From NCBI GenBank assembly GCA_020466095.1, contig CM035807.1, positions 105,396,227 to 105,460,226 on the forward strand: a stretch of 64,000 nt of DNA, read 5' to 3'. The position numbers and the translations under genes were made by a program. The notes under the pieces were generated by a model. That model made no database searches. It was not told where the DNA came from and was given only the letters and a program-made list of their open reading frames with translations. Position 1 is the first letter of the stretch. Each line of letters opens with the position of its first letter. Below are positions 30,543-42,300 of this stretch, piece by piece. The stretch comes from Chlorops oryzae. Its lineage: Eukaryota; Arthropoda; Insecta; Diptera; Chloropidae.

Positions 30543-31162
30543 TTAAAAATTCTTAACAGCGTAGATCCCAGCAATGCTACAGAGCAAGGCGATGAACAGA
30601 TTCATTTTACTTATTTCGGGCTTTCTAGCTGAACCAACTACAGCGTTACATAAATCGTCATAGCACACTGTACACGATAAAAGATCAGCATATGGGAACA
30701 ATGGGTCCAGAACCTCGCATGCCTGTGTTGTTTCATCTTTAACGCCGAAATAGCATTCGTGACGTACGAAATATTGCAAGCCAGTGCCAGGAACTGAAAT
30801 AATTAAAATTAAAAAAAAAAAATTATTCGATGACGAATTTAACGAATTTCCAACGCACCGCCTTCGTGGACTTTGGTCATGCAACCGGCTGCCGGAAATG
30901 GCTGTCCGCTCTTCAGTATATGCTCCGGTACCTTGACTTTATTACAGTCTGTCTGGTATTTTTCTTCAGGATTAGGATACTGATTGCACCTTTCATCGTT
31001 CATCGATTCACAAACGTAACAATTGATGGCATTTGCTTGTGGTGTGTGATATAAAAAAAAAGAAATCGAATCTCAAAAATTCATCAAATTTCTGGCATTT
31101 TTTTTTTGCTCACCCGTTGCAAAGAAAAGCGTGGAAAAAATAAAAATTAGAACCGAACGCAT
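30543..31162 (-). CDS. Ly6/Quiver-type secreted GPI-anchored protein 1
   Basis: There are three exons: 31162-31114, 31035-30859 and 30793-30543 (TAA at 30545-30543). They join to 158 residues. Exon 1 starts MRSVLIFIFSTLFFATANA, a signal peptide. The mature part begins INCYVCES and carries ten cysteines spaced as in the Drosophila Quiver/Sleepless-like Ly6 class (CYVC, RC, DC, GC, HECYFG, AC, SCTVC, LCNA). A C-terminal hydrophobic tail, NLFIALLCSIAGIYAV, suggests GPI anchoring at the outer membrane. Both introns are short (78 and 65 bp), GT-AG, phase 1. This class modulates channels and receptors or junctions in flies (family knowledge); the specific role is unknown. It is the most promoter-distal of five tandem paralogues. 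Confidence 0.9.
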
Positions 31163-31558
31163 TTTGGCTTAAAGGCTGCGCGATCACTGCTCGTTTAGAG
31201 GAATACTAAAAAGCGAAATTTCGTCGGTCTCTTTGCGAACCAAAACAGAATGAAACATCACGAAAAAAATGAGACGTTTTAATATATTTGAAAAAAAATA
31301 AAGAAAAAAATAATTATTTTTCTTAATAAGCAAGCCTGCGTGGGTGTATGAATGAACTTTTTTTTTGCGTGCCGGAACACGTCTATGCATCTCATTTGGG
31401 GTTAATATTGAGTGAGAAATGAGAACAAACAAATATTCAACGAACAGAAATTAAAGAAGTCGGAATAAAGGAATAGAAGTGTTTATTTGAAATTAGAAAT
31501 CGATTTCATAAATAGCGATGCCCGAACTCCACAAATAAAATATTTATGCTGAACTATA

Positions 31559-31810
31559 ATTCTGTGACAATAAGCAATAACCGCTTAAGTCGACTTAAGC
31601 TCAAAATAAGTTATTGGTGCCATTAAATTCCTTTCACAGAGAAATTTACTCCAGCAAAATCTTCAATCCCTACAATAATTAGAAAAAAATTTATTCAAAA
31701 AATAAAATTCCATTCAACATGGGAAGGCATACGAATTGCAAACCTTTAAAGCGCTTTGTCTCGAAACAGCAAATAATGACTTAAGCGGTTGTTGCTTATT
31801 GCCACAGAAT
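31559..31810. mobile_element. TA-flanked MITE with ATTCTGTGRCAATAAGCAA ends
   Basis: The inverted ends ATTCTGTGACAATAAGCAAT and ATTCTGTGGCAATAAGCAAC match over 33 bp with two differences, as far as CCGCTTAAGTC. TA lies on both sides (31557-31558 and 31811-31812). The element is 252 bp, between Ly6 genes 1 and 2. Confidence 0.8.
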
Positions 31811-31995
31811 TAAGTACATATAGAGGATATTCCCGCCTGTGGTGTCGGTGGTATAAATAAGTGAACGCTTAAAGAGCAATGATTGGGAGAATCTTATTTT
31901 ATTTTCAATTTATCGCCATGCATATTTTTTTTTTCACTAAAATTAAAAATTCATAAATTTTTAGAATAACTTTATATATAAAATACTTTCATTTT

Positions 31996-33937
31996 CTAAG
32001 AACTAATTAATTTCGCTACGATGAACGAAGCGAAAAGTCCGGCATAATTTTGAATTAACACCTGAATTCGCTCGTTTGCGCCATTACAATACGATTTATT
32101 ATCGCATACATCGCAGGAGATCTCCTCGACGGGGTCAAGAGTCGGGTCACGACTGCAGCTGGACATGGTCGAGTTCTCGTCGCCGAAAAAACAACTTCGC
32201 ACCACACGCCATTCACCATTCTCTGTAAGTGCGGGAGGAGCAGAAGAAGAAGAAGTAGTACAAATAATTATCATGTATTTTCCTGTTTTTACGTTTAATT
32301 GAAAATGTTTTTTTTTTTTTGTCTTTTCTAATTGTCTTGTCACGCAATGTGTCCGTAGTCATGGAAAGGTGCTGCTAACGAGGTTAAATAATCAAAATTT
32401 CAAATAACGTGTGAAAGAGAAAAAGTTCTAAATGAGTGAAAAAGAAGATAAATTTAAGGGTGTTATAGTCAAAAGACAAAAACATTCAGGAACTATGTAT
32501 GGAATTGGGGATTGCATTCAAAGTGAATTTGTTTTTTAGAAATGCCGGCCTGTGTCCGCGCAACCTTAACCCTTTATCTACTGTATGATATATCAAATGA
32601 GTGGAAATTTTTATTTCGTATTAAATGATATTATTAACCCTTAACAGCATGATTTATTAAATAAGTGAAATTTTTTTTCGCAGTTATGGTTTCATTAACC
32701 CTTTACTGCCTTATATATTACATAAGTTGGAAAAAATGTTGTTTCGCCGTATAACCCTTGACTGCATGATAAACATATCATAAGTGGGAAATTTTTTTGG
32801 GCAATGGTTTCATTAACCCTTTAGTGTATGATTTATTAAATAAGTGGAACAAATTTTTTCGCAGTAAATGGTTATATTAACCCTATACTGCCTGATGTAT
32901 TATATAAGTTGAAAACTTTTTTTTTGCCAGTCGATGGTAAAGGGTTAATGTTTAGTGTCCGACATATTTCATAAGTGCAGGAACGTTTTTTCGCAGTCAG
33001 TGGTTTTATTAACTCTTTACTGACCGATATATTACGCAGCCAATGGGCTTATTAACCCTTTACTGCATCATAAATTGAATAAGGGGAAAAGGCTTCAAAA
33101 AGACAGCTTTTCCGGTCAAAAAGTACCTTCAAAGTTTGGGTTTTTTTTTTTTTTTTTTTTTTGCAGAAACAACATGTGGGCTCGAATGCGATAAAGGGTT
33201 AATAACACACTTTTGTAGAGGTGAATGATACATCAAAATACTAGATTAAGAAAATCTTAATATATTCTTACATTAAGAGCAATGTTAATGGGTTTTGGGA
33301 AAAGAACCTGGACAGGGAGGACATTCCAAAAAAAAACTGTTTATTTCTTATTTCTCAAAGGTAACTTCCTTTCATTATCCTTATTTTCTACTCCTGCTCT
33401 CAATTTCTTCCACTTAAAAACACAATATGAAGACCAACCGGCGATCAATCATAATCAATTATTCATCCTCAAACTAGCTCCACTGAGCATTCAATAATTT
33501 TCTTCATAAATTAAGGTCTGGCAATTCAATTTCTCTTCCGTATATCCTTCAAAATCGATATGTTCTTACACGATATGTATAAACAAATATGTCATACATA
33601 CCGACAAAGACCTTTTTCATGCAAGCCGTTGAGTTCATATCCTCCAAATCGCTCTCCATAAAACGTGGTGGCACAACATCGCGACAATCCAGCTTAAAAT
33701 AATTTTCGGCCTCGAAATTGTTTTCGCCACAATTCACCTCGAACGTTGACTCGCAGGAGTAACAATTGATCGCGAAAACTGCAGTGCGAAAATTTTCGAA
33801 TTTAAATTGACCCAAAACAAAAATACTTATACATATATGTATAAAAAAAAAAAAAAAGATCACAATCGCACTTATCATTCCAACTGACCTGTTCTGCTCA
33901 CGAGAGCAATTAAGAGCAATGCGAAAAACTCATTCAT
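31996..33937 (-). CDS. Ly6/Quiver-type secreted GPI-anchored protein 2
   Basis: The exons are 33937-33889, 33778-33602 (177 nt, same length as in gene 1) and 32222-31996 (TAG). They join to 150 residues. MNEFFALLLIALVSRTVFA forms a short signal peptide; INCYSCES opens the Ly6 domain. Ten cysteines follow, including VRSCFFGDEN, SCDVCDNKSYCNG and a conserved NST sequon before ACMKK. The tail AGLFASFIVAKLISS is a short GPI-type hydrophobic end. Introns are 110 bp and 1.38 kb, both phase 1, with donors GTCAGT and GTATGT. The second intron contains the degenerate tandem repeat 32565-33075. Function beyond the Ly6 family is not deducible. Confidence 0.9.
32565..33075. repeat. Degenerate tandem repeat, about 62-bp unit
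   Basis: About eight units each begin TTAACCCTTTACTGCATGAT or close to it, then carry a TATATTA-AATAAGTGGAAA block and a TTTTTTTCGCAGTCAATGG block. Units start near 32568, 32636, 32696, 32753, 32815, 32878, 33009 and 33053, with damage between. The array lies in intron 2 of Ly6 gene 2. The TTAACCCTTTA box resembles the ends of the TTAA-flanked elements elsewhere in the window. Confidence 0.8.
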
Positions 33938-35476
33938 TTTCGATTTTCTGTTTATTTAATTTTCATGCCAGAATTTGTCTAATTTTTTGTTTTCTTCTAT
34001 TTTGTTGCATTAAAACAAAACTTAGAAACCAAACAAAACAAAAAATTCCTTTAAACTTCCGTCATTAGCGTGTCGGTATCCATAAAATATCGCTTGATCG
34101 TGACTTTTCCCGCATCGGTGGATGAGCTCTCTCTCTCTGAGCAATCTTTTTGGCAAGCAATACAGAATATTTTCCAAAACGAATTAAATCACCTCGACGG
34201 GGCGCGGGGCGGCTTTCATTTACTCATTGAATAACAAGATCATCGTCACTTGAATGTTTCTGAAATGCTTTTTTTTTTTTTTTGTTTGTTTTGTTTTTCT
34301 TTTTCGAACGAATTTTCCTGTTTCGGATCCAAACTGAACGCAGCGACGCTCGATAATCAACTGAAAATGCCGAACTCAAAGTTAAAGTGGAAAAACAGCA
34401 AGCATTTTCCAAATTTTCTTCTCAATTTTATATTTGAATTTTCCGCGTCGAAATGGGAATTTTCTCGCACAATCGTAAGAGTTAGTAAGTTGGACGCGGG
34501 CTGCGGGGCGCGGTGCATTATTTGGGGTGCTAGGTGTGCTCTGTCTCACACTTGGCATCTCTTTTAATTAGCGCGCTCGTATATGTATTCGTCAGTGTGT
34601 GTGTGTGTGTGCGTGATTGTGCCGAGAAATATCGGTATATCACGCGATTAACATAATAAAGGATTCAAATTCATTTTCCAAATACTTATATGTACCTACT
34701 AACATAGTTCCAAAGTGTGAGAAAATATTAACAGTATTAAATTGGGGGGCAAAAAGCCATAACGGGATTAAAGGTTCGGCAAGTATCATAATTATCCATT
34801 TAGTATCTCAACAATATAAATTGCAGAAATTCTCTTTGCAAACTCCTTCGACACATGAAATAGTTAATTATTCATTTTGCAAGGACAAATGAATAACTGA
34901 ACAGGTGTGTCGTCGGTCGTTACTTTTCTTGGTTTTTTTTTTGTTTTAACGAGCGCTGGCTTCTAAAATTCAAATCAGAAAGGAGCGGATGAGTCGAAAT
35001 TCTATAGTTCTTCGAAATAGACGCCTCCGATAATCCTCTAGAGAGTTTTTCGTCAGCTGTGATGTTCAAACAGGCTCGGTCACTCTCTATATGAAAGACA
35101 ATTACTGGCTCTTATATGAGCAACTCTTTCATGTGCCATAGAATAGTCAGAAGAACTTTTCTGTATCATGCGAGAGAAAAGTTATTTATTTTCTGTTCTT
35201 CATGGAAATTTTTCTTCAAACTTATTGCTAATTAACTTCAACTGGTCATATCATGTTTAGGCCTTCATAAAACCAGTTTGTTTTTATTTTTTATTGAAAA
35301 AATGTTTTTTCCCAAAAAATGCAATTCAGTTCATTCAATTCTTTGATGTTTTTTTTTGTCCTCAATATCCTTTTTTATCGCAGAATGCTTTTCATGTAAC
35401 TAAACGGTGCTTTGTTTTGCATAAATTTCCTGAAGGGAACCGAACTTTATTACATTGAGGCCCAATAGGTCACAAT

Positions 35477-35985
35477 CAGTGGCGTGTCTAGAGAAATACT
35501 GCTTTTGCTATTTTCCACAGTGGTATATTGAACAATTATAAGACATTAACCCAAAAAATTTTGGGCGAGGAAGTTTAGAGAGTTATGGACCAAAAACCAA
35601 AAAATCCGAAAATTTCATGACGTCCGATTTTGATGAAAATTTATATATAGAATAAGTGAAAAATTCTAAGAATTTTAGCACTAAAATTTTTTAAAAAACT
35701 GGTCCTTTCTGACCAGTTTGGAACTAGACCCTAACTAGACTAGTTGTAATCGGTTTCTTGAAAAAATTTTGACGCCAAAATTCTTAGCATTTTCGCTTAT
35801 TCTATATATAAATTTTCATCCAAATCGGACGCCATAAATTTTTCGGATTTTTTTGGTTTTTGGTCCATAACTCTAAACTTCCTCTAGCCCCTCAAAATTT
35901 TTGGGTTAATGTCTTATAATTGTTCAATATACCACTTTGGAAAATTAAGCACTATCAAAGCAGTATTTCTCTAGACACGCCACTG
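35477..35985. mobile_element. hAT-like foldback element, perfect 8-bp TSD
   Basis: Nearly the whole 509-bp element is a long imperfect inverted repeat. It starts CAGTGGCGTGTCTAGAGAAA and ends with the exact inverse. The 8-bp duplication GTCACAAT lies at 35469-35476 and 35986-35993. It contains paired blocks such as TATATATAGAATAAG with its inverse, and a short loop near 35700-35750. It is able to form a long hairpin RNA if transcribed. Confidence 0.92.
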
Positions 35986-36044
35986 GTCACAATCGGTTCA
36001 GTCTTTTCATGGGCATTCCGAGCTGAAAAAATGCCAAATTAATA

Positions 36045-36192
36045 CAGTGTATTCTTTCTCCTTGTGGACACTCTTCTTAAGCGGACAATTTTTGGGAATC
36101 CTCAAGTATTCCTGCTTCTCAAATACTTTCCTCTCTGTTAAGCGGACATTTTATTCGGTCCCGTAGGTGTCCGCTTAAAAGAGAGTACAGTG
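36045..36192 (+). mobile_element. CAGTGTA TA-flanked MITE copy
   Basis: TA-CAGTGTATTCTTTCTCC at the left and GAGAGTACAGTG-TA at the right, 148 bp. The internal CTTAAGCGGACA boxes are shared with the copies at 15087, 16084, 39188, 41544 and 46237. The right end has one base change (ACAGTG for ACACTG). Confidence 0.82.
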
Positions 36193-36215
36193 TATAAATA
36201 TCTTTGAAGCCTTAA

Positions 36216-36349
36216 CCCTCTAATTCCTGGCTCTAGGCGGAATTTTTTCGAACAAATTTCCAAAAATAGCTAATAATAATTTTAGGTTCGTGTTTTTCCA
36301 CCTAAAATTAGTCATATCTGAACTTTTCATTGAAAAAAAAAATTGTGGG
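36216..36349 (+). mobile_element. TTAA-flanked CCCTCTAAT MITE, copy A
   Basis: TTAA (36212-36215) is followed by CCCTCTAATTCCTGGCTCTA. The copy runs through TAATAATAATTTTAGGTTCG, AAAATTAGTCATATCTGAAC and a poly-A run to TTGTGGG-TTAA at 36350. The same sequence in inverse order is found at 45753-45911. The CCCT start and TTAA target are piggyBac-like. Confidence 0.65.
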
Positions 36350-37121
36350 TTAATAAATTTATTTATTGCGAATCGAAATGTTTCCCCACATCATACAGAA
36401 AAGGGTTAATACAACCGTAAAATTATTGAAAATCACCAAAGTCTATTCCAGAATCGAATGAAAATTTGTCTGATGATGCCTGTCGCTTTATGAAAGTATC
36501 CTCGTATGTGGGGTGTCACTGTAAGTCTTACAGGCTGTTTGGAATTTTGTTATCTCGATGCAGCCGTACCGTACTGCTTATAAGTATTTTCAATATTTCA
36601 ATTAATAAATTTTTTAACACCCACTGCCGATATGGAAATGTATCTGTTTTGAGAGCGATAGAAGCTGAATATTCTCATATTCGAACATCAGTCAGTATGT
36701 ATAAACATATGTTTGTGGTCCGCCAGAAAGAGAAAACATATTCGGAGCTATTTGATATGAATTCCGAAAGAGCTGCTTTTAATAATAAAAAAAAATTTCA
36801 TTTAATAAGCTCAATAATAAGGATGATGTGACTGACATCGGAGCAATATTTTTTATTCAAAAATTTATTCGACTTCATTTGTTCGAGTTTTAGTTTTATT
36901 ACAAAAATTCTTCATTTCTATAATTTCTTTGAAATATTTCCCTTTTAAAATTCATTCCCTCCGACCGTAGAGCATCCATCGTAAAGAAATTCTTTCATTT
37001 TAAGGAATTTCCTTCCAGTGTCAGCATCTAATTTTGTAATGAATTTTTAATAACAAAATCTTTTAGAAATTCAAAAAAGTTTTTTTTTATTCTCTCTTTT
37101 ATGAGTTCATTTTCACAAATA

Positions 37122-37678
37122 CAGGGTGTCCCACTTAACAGTGAAACTATTTAGGAGGCGATAGGGGAGGTCCAGACGAACAAATAATTGTATTACGACA
37201 AGGGGTCCAAGTCTTACCCCTGAGGAGTTATGTGGCCTTAAAGTTTTTTAGCACTAAGTCCAGAAAAACAATTCTCCCACGCCAATGGTTAATTGTAGAA
37301 AAAAAAAATTTAATGCAGTTTGAAAGCCAATTGTATGTGATTTTAGGCAAAATTAAATTGATGGTAAAAATTTGACCCATTGAGGGAAAAATCAACGGTC
37401 AAACTGAAAAATTCTGAAAAAACGTTCAATTTTTTTTTTACTTTGGAAGCCATTTTGGTATGAAAAGTGTCCCATTAATACCCAAATTTTTTATTTTATT
37501 CAAAATGCTGGATCGATTTCCTTTAATTTGGAACCCCATATGTCTAATAAATTTTTTGAAAATAAGATGAGAAAATTAAATATCCAAATGAACATCTATC
37601 CGACTGCTTTCAATGAAGTCGAACTTATTAGATTTGATACAGCAAAACTATAGTTGCACTCTTAAGCGGGACACCCTG
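37122..37678. mobile_element. Tc1/mariner-like non-autonomous element
   Basis: The ends CAGGGTGTCCCACTTAA and the inverted CAGGGTGTCCCGCTTAA are each bordered by TA (37120-37121 and 37679-37680). The element is 557 bp. CAGGGTGTCCC ends with a TA target suggest the Tc1/mariner superfamily. No transposase frame is visible. Confidence 0.8.
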
Positions 37679-38111
37679 TATATCTTGTCATCTTCCCCTT
37701 TAGCATGATTCGTATTTATGACTTTAACTGGTAGTAGAACCGAATTGCGAGGTTTTTTTTTCGAAAGTGTATGCCTGGTTTCCATTAGCTCAGCAAATTC
37801 CTGCGAATATTCAACACATGCGAACATATGGAACTAAATACAATCGAAAGCGCATATGATTGAAAGTGATTCGATTTGTTTCGGTGCTCAGAATAGAACC
37901 AGAAATTGGAAACCAGGCATGAATGAGTCCGTATACACGCAAACACAATGTTTAACAATAAAAAAAAACACACTTTATTATATGAATTTGAATTTTTCCA
38001 AAAAAAAAAAGCGAACATGAATCTTATCTGATTTTTTTTGTTTTTTTTTTTGTTTTTGTAGAAGAAAACTGCAATTAAATTTTAATACTAAGACACGTAG
38101 ATATTATGTAT

Positions 38112-40835
38112 TTAGGCAATTAAGCGCGCCAATGCGACGAAGAGCACAATGGCGAATCCGATCGGAGCTAAAGCGCTGGAGCCATTGCACAAATTGCCTG
38201 TGCAGACATCACAATTCAATACTTTCTGACCGAACTGGATCAAATCGGGCTTGCATCCTTCCGCTGGATGGGAAACGGATCCAAAGAAACATGTCCTCTC
38301 AATGCGATGTTGATTGGGCGCTAAAAATTAAAGAGAAAACCAATTGGCATAAACATTTGTTGAGTGTGATGAATATAAAAAGTAGGAATGTGTGAGTGTT
38401 AATATTTTTTTTTTTTTTCATTTGCTTCATTAATTAATCATAAGGGCATGTTAATTACCGTCCACCGACGTGCTAGACACTGAATTCTGTTGAGAATAAA
38501 TTGGTTTTAATACGATAAATTAATCTAGCGACTTTTCGTTACGATGACGCATACATATAACTTTCAACAATGAGTTCATCGCATCAGATGTTCGATATGC
38601 GGCCACAGACTCGGCCTCAACATCATCATCATCATCGTTCGATTGGAAAAGTTTTTGTTTTTGGAAAATTCTCTGTGCCGGGCATCGAGTGGAAAATGCA
38701 ATTATCCGAAATATTTTGCAAAAATTTCTTTAAAATTTTCCCGTTCCAATTTTGACTTCCCCTTGCCGCTTGTGGTTGCCAAGCAAGTGACTTTCTTGAA
38801 GAGCAAAATTATTAGAATTTCAAAGGCGAATATACAGAGTCAGCCATACGAAAGGTTATGTGTAGATTAAATCTAGAATTTTTTTTCGTTGTTTAACTTA
38901 TAACAAAGAGAGGAATTCTGTGTAAAGAACTGCCATTTTTAAAAAAATTTTTTTTTTAATTTGAATAAGATGTTCAAAAACGAAGTGGAACGGCGTTTGT
39001 TGAGTTTCCTTCGATTTTCATAATTATTTGGCCTTTCATTCTAGGAGGGAAATTCAAATAATTTGCATTTAAATGACGCCACTACAACAGTTCAGCTTCC
39101 TTTCGGCAGAAGAGTTTTTATTATCAATGCGTCGGTTGAGTTTGAGAACACCATACGGCTTTGCAGTCAAATATATATACATATATAAAGTATACTCTCT
39201 CCTAAGCGGACAGCTACAGGACCGAAAAATATTCCGCTTAACAGAGGTGTCCGCTTAAGAGGAAAGTATTTGAGAAGCATAAATACTTGAGGATTCCCAA
39301 AAAGTGTCCGTTTAAGAGGAGTGTCCGCAAGGTAGAGAGTGCACTGTATATAGGCGAAAGTCCCTATAACGAACTCCTCTATAACGAAGTTTTTTCTATA
39401 TCGAATTTCTCTCAAGGCCTTTTCGCTACATTTTTATTGTCTTTTTTCTCCTAATAATGAATTCTTTGTAACGAATTTTTTCCCGGTCCCTTGCATTTCT
39501 GTATGAGAGTTTCGACTGTACATATGTAGTATGTATATGTATGTATGTATATTTAAAGAAAAAATTGTTAATAGGGTGCTGTAAAATCCTTCAAACCCCG
39601 CTGAGCCTCCTGTTGTATATCCGATTATAAGCCATATTAAAACCCAAGCTCTCTAAGCTTAGAGGCTTTCAAGGAGCTTTAACTGTTTTGAGAGAAATAG
39701 AATTTTTCTAGAAAAACTAACGCCGGCTGCCCCTCTCTATATTCCATAGTTATAAAACGATTTTAAATCTCAGATATTCCATGCATATTTATCGATCATT
39801 CGTGGAAAATTTATTGCCTTCTAGCTGTCATTGAAGCCGTTAGTCGTTTTGTACGGCAAAAATGAAATTCAACCGAGCTCAAAATGTTATTGTGAAGGCG
39901 TTGTCTTGGGGGATTTTTTTTTTTTTTTTGTGTATTTGAGAAAATGTTTTTCCTTTTCAAATGAAATAAACAATTCAAGCAGAAACGTGCGAAACGCTAA
40001 CAATTAAAAAAATAAATAAATCGACTTTGTATTAATTTAATTTCAGGCTTAATTGTCTAAGTTTTAAGTGCTTGAATGCATCGCTTGTAATAAAATTTTT
40101 TTCTCTTCGGCCACATTTCAATGGACAAAGATTTGGCTCAAATAATTTTTTAATTTTTTCAAAAGGATAGAAAAAAAAAACGGTTACAAATTATTTATCA
40201 AACCTTGAATCTATATAGCCGAAGAACTCAAAACAAAACGAGCGTAGGAACCGGTTACAAAAATTCAAGCCGCTTCAAGCCGCGACGCAATAAGCAACAA
40301 AATTAACTCAAAGCTAAAACAATTATGACATCATAGCCGATTTCAGAATTTCAGGCTTACGAATTGTTAGAAAAACAAAATTTTCTGTTTTTCGGTATAT
40401 AAGAAAAAAATAAGAATAAAAATAAAAAAAATAACAACGAAATGATCTCAAACTTCTTACCGTACTCGAAGTGGCGCTTCATGCAGCCGGTTGCATTGCG
40501 TGATAGATATTCTCCAATATTTGGAATGCGCGACAAAAGGCTGGCGCAATTCGATTTGAAACGGTCCTGAGATTCAAATTTCTCGCCACACTTTGGCTCC
40601 AAATTCGAGTCACAAACGTAACAGTCGATTGCGTATGCTGCACCAAATAAAAGAGGGGAGAAAATTAAATTGAAATTAAAAAAAAAAAATTTCCTTATTT
40701 TATTCAAAAAAAAAAAATTTGATTTTATTTAAAAAAAAAAAAACTTTTTTTGTTGGAAAAATTAATTATCTCACCAGAGAAAACAACGCTAGCTATAATT
40801 GCTGTGGCAAAGACAATTTTCATTACGGAAACCAT
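38112..40835 (-). CDS. Ly6/Quiver-type secreted GPI-anchored protein 3
   Basis: The exons are 40835-40775, 40637-40461 (177 nt) and 38320-38112 (TAA), giving 148 residues. The signal peptide is MVSVMKIVFATAIIASVVF then SAYA, before IDCYVCDS. Ten cysteines are in the family pattern, with GCMKRHFEY, RTCFFGSVS, NCDVCTGNLCNGSS and a C-terminal hydrophobic stretch, GFAIVLFVALARLIA (GPI signal). The introns are phase 1, 137 bp and 2.14 kb. Exon 3 is the same length (209 nt) as in gene 4, and the CTG-x-x-CNGSS and VLVFALAR-like tail are shared, so genes 3 and 4 are the closest pair. A possible 21-nt mini-exon lies at 38459-38479. Confidence 0.91.
38459..38479 (-). CDS. Possible in-frame 21-nt mini-exon of Ly6 gene 3
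   Basis: On the minus strand, CTGAATTCAG precedes and GTAATT follows a 21-nt segment. Spliced in phase 1 between the 40461 donor and the 38320 acceptor, it would add seven codons (V/G-SSTSVD) without a stop. No such exon is seen in the paralogues, so it may be chance. Confidence 0.25.
39188..39346 (-). mobile_element. CAGTGTA TA-flanked MITE, inverted copy
   Basis: AAGTATACTCTCTCCTAAGC at the left and AGAGAGTGCACTG-TA at the right, 159 bp. It contains GGTGTCCGCTTAAGAG and AAGTGTCCGTTTAAGAG. It is in inverse orientation relative to the 36045 copy and lies in intron 2 of Ly6 gene 3. Confidence 0.8.
39351..39518. mobile_element. TA-flanked CAGTCGAAACTCTC element
   Basis: The left end TAGGCGAAAGTCCCTATAAC abuts the previous MITE across a TATA. 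The right end is the inverse of CAGTCGAAACTCTCATACAG, with TA at 39519-39520. The internal CTATAACGAA and TTTGTAACGAA boxes are typical of this family. A degraded relative lies at about 43078-43200. Confidence 0.65.
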
Positions 40836-42300
40836 TTTTCTAGGCGCGGTCGAAACTAGAAATCAAGAAAAATTGCAAAAAATTATTTTATATATATTTT
40901 TTTTTTAAATTAAATTTGGAAATGGAAAACAAATTTCTTCACTTAAATTCACTTAACTTTCTAAAGTTATAATTTTATTTTATTTTTATTTATTTATTTT
41001 TTTTTTTAATTCCAACCTTTTGTAAGCGGAAAACTGCTGATCACACGTCTTGTAAGATCCAAAGTCAAATGCTTCTAAGACCGATTCACAATCTCCGAAA
41101 CACTTTTGGAATTGAGTTAGAGGAAAATCCATACATATGTACAAATGTATACAGAAACCACTCACGAATGCCTGTTGAGTTTGAGTTTGAGTGATTTTCG
41201 TTTGTTATGCTTTGCACGCTACGTTCGAATAGAAGAACATATCAGTTCGTTTGAGTGTTTGTCTCTCGTGGAGATTCGTCCCCATGGCAGCTTGTAACCT
41301 TATAAGAGGATCTGCTGTAAAAAATATCTGGTACCTACTTATATAAAGATTTTCTCCATTTATGACATGTGAACACTTGATTTATGTGGATTCATTGTAA
41401 GGAGTAATTGTTTCAAATAGGGTTTGGACAATTCAATTCTCAGAAAAAATGTACACCGCTTTGCTATGACAATATTTAGGTGGTAGCCGGAGGTTTTCTT
41501 TCATTTTGGTGCAATTAAATTTTTGCAGTGTATTCCCCAATTACAGTGTATTCTCTCCTTGCTGACACTCCTCTTAAGCGGACAGTTTTGGCGAATGCTC
41601 AACTATATTTGCTTCTCAAATAGTTTCCTCTTAAGGGAACACCTCTATTAAGCGGACATTTTTTTCTGTCCCGCAGTTATACGCCTAAGTACTCTCTTAT
41701 ATTTTGTAAGTACTTATATTTTTTAGTGTATACCACTGGACATTTACTTGACCCATCTCCCTGATATTTTGTTATTATCCGATAGGCTTTATGGGACCTC
41801 TGTGACGATAATTTCTCAGTTGCACCGTTTTTTCGATAGCCCTTTCCCATGATCTAACTACAATAAACCTTCATGTGATAAAAGTCAGCTAATTGATGAT
41901 TATGCCAATAGTACTAGCAAAAAGTGTGTGTAATTTCCTATTACTTCATTTCATCGAACGATTCTTCAAAAGCACGTTTCCAAATGATGACTTCATAATA
42001 ATAATTGTAGTATTCTTTTAAAACTGATCTTCCGGCCTTACTTGTAGCAATAAAAATGTGTCATGAGAAAAGAATATTTTTTCAATTTCATACATATTTA
42101 TTTAAGTAAACACCAAGTTTCATCAACAACCTCTACATACAAAAATTTAAAAACAATTTTATTGTAGGTACCTTATGGGTATCTTATTGTCGTACATACA
42201 TAAAGAAAAAGCTTAAATACCAATTATTTGTTCTGGAGTGAACAGATGTTTTTACGTGTGATGATTAGTCATGTCCACCGATCCGTTGAATGATCCGATT
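40836..42300. other. Intergenic DNA between Ly6 genes 3 and 4
   Basis: About 1.5 kb with no gene, presumably including the promoter of gene 3 (transcribed to the left). It holds the CAGTGTA MITE at 41544. No core promoter motif stands out. Confidence 0.5.
41544..41705 (+). mobile_element. CAGTGTA TA-flanked MITE, degraded copy
   Basis: TA-CAGTGTATTCTCTCCTTGC at the left, then CTCCTCTTAAGCGGACAG and the CTATTAAGCGGACATT box. The right end has decayed (TAAGTACTCTCTTATA). It is preceded by a stray CAGTGTATTCC at 41526. Confidence 0.65.

Larger units (their letters stand above)
33938..38111. other. Intergenic DNA between Ly6 genes 2 and 3
   Basis: No gene is supported. It holds the hAT foldback element, the CAGTGTA MITE, a TTAA-flanked repeat and a mariner-like element listed separately, plus a short (GT)n at 34593-34611. 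The open frame at 36466-36831 (121 codons) has no recognisable similarity or compositional support. Confidence 0.55.

Noticed and set aside
36466..36831. 121-codon open frame
   Set aside because: No recognisable motif, signal or neighbouring exon structure; AT-rich composition like the surrounding intergenic DNA.
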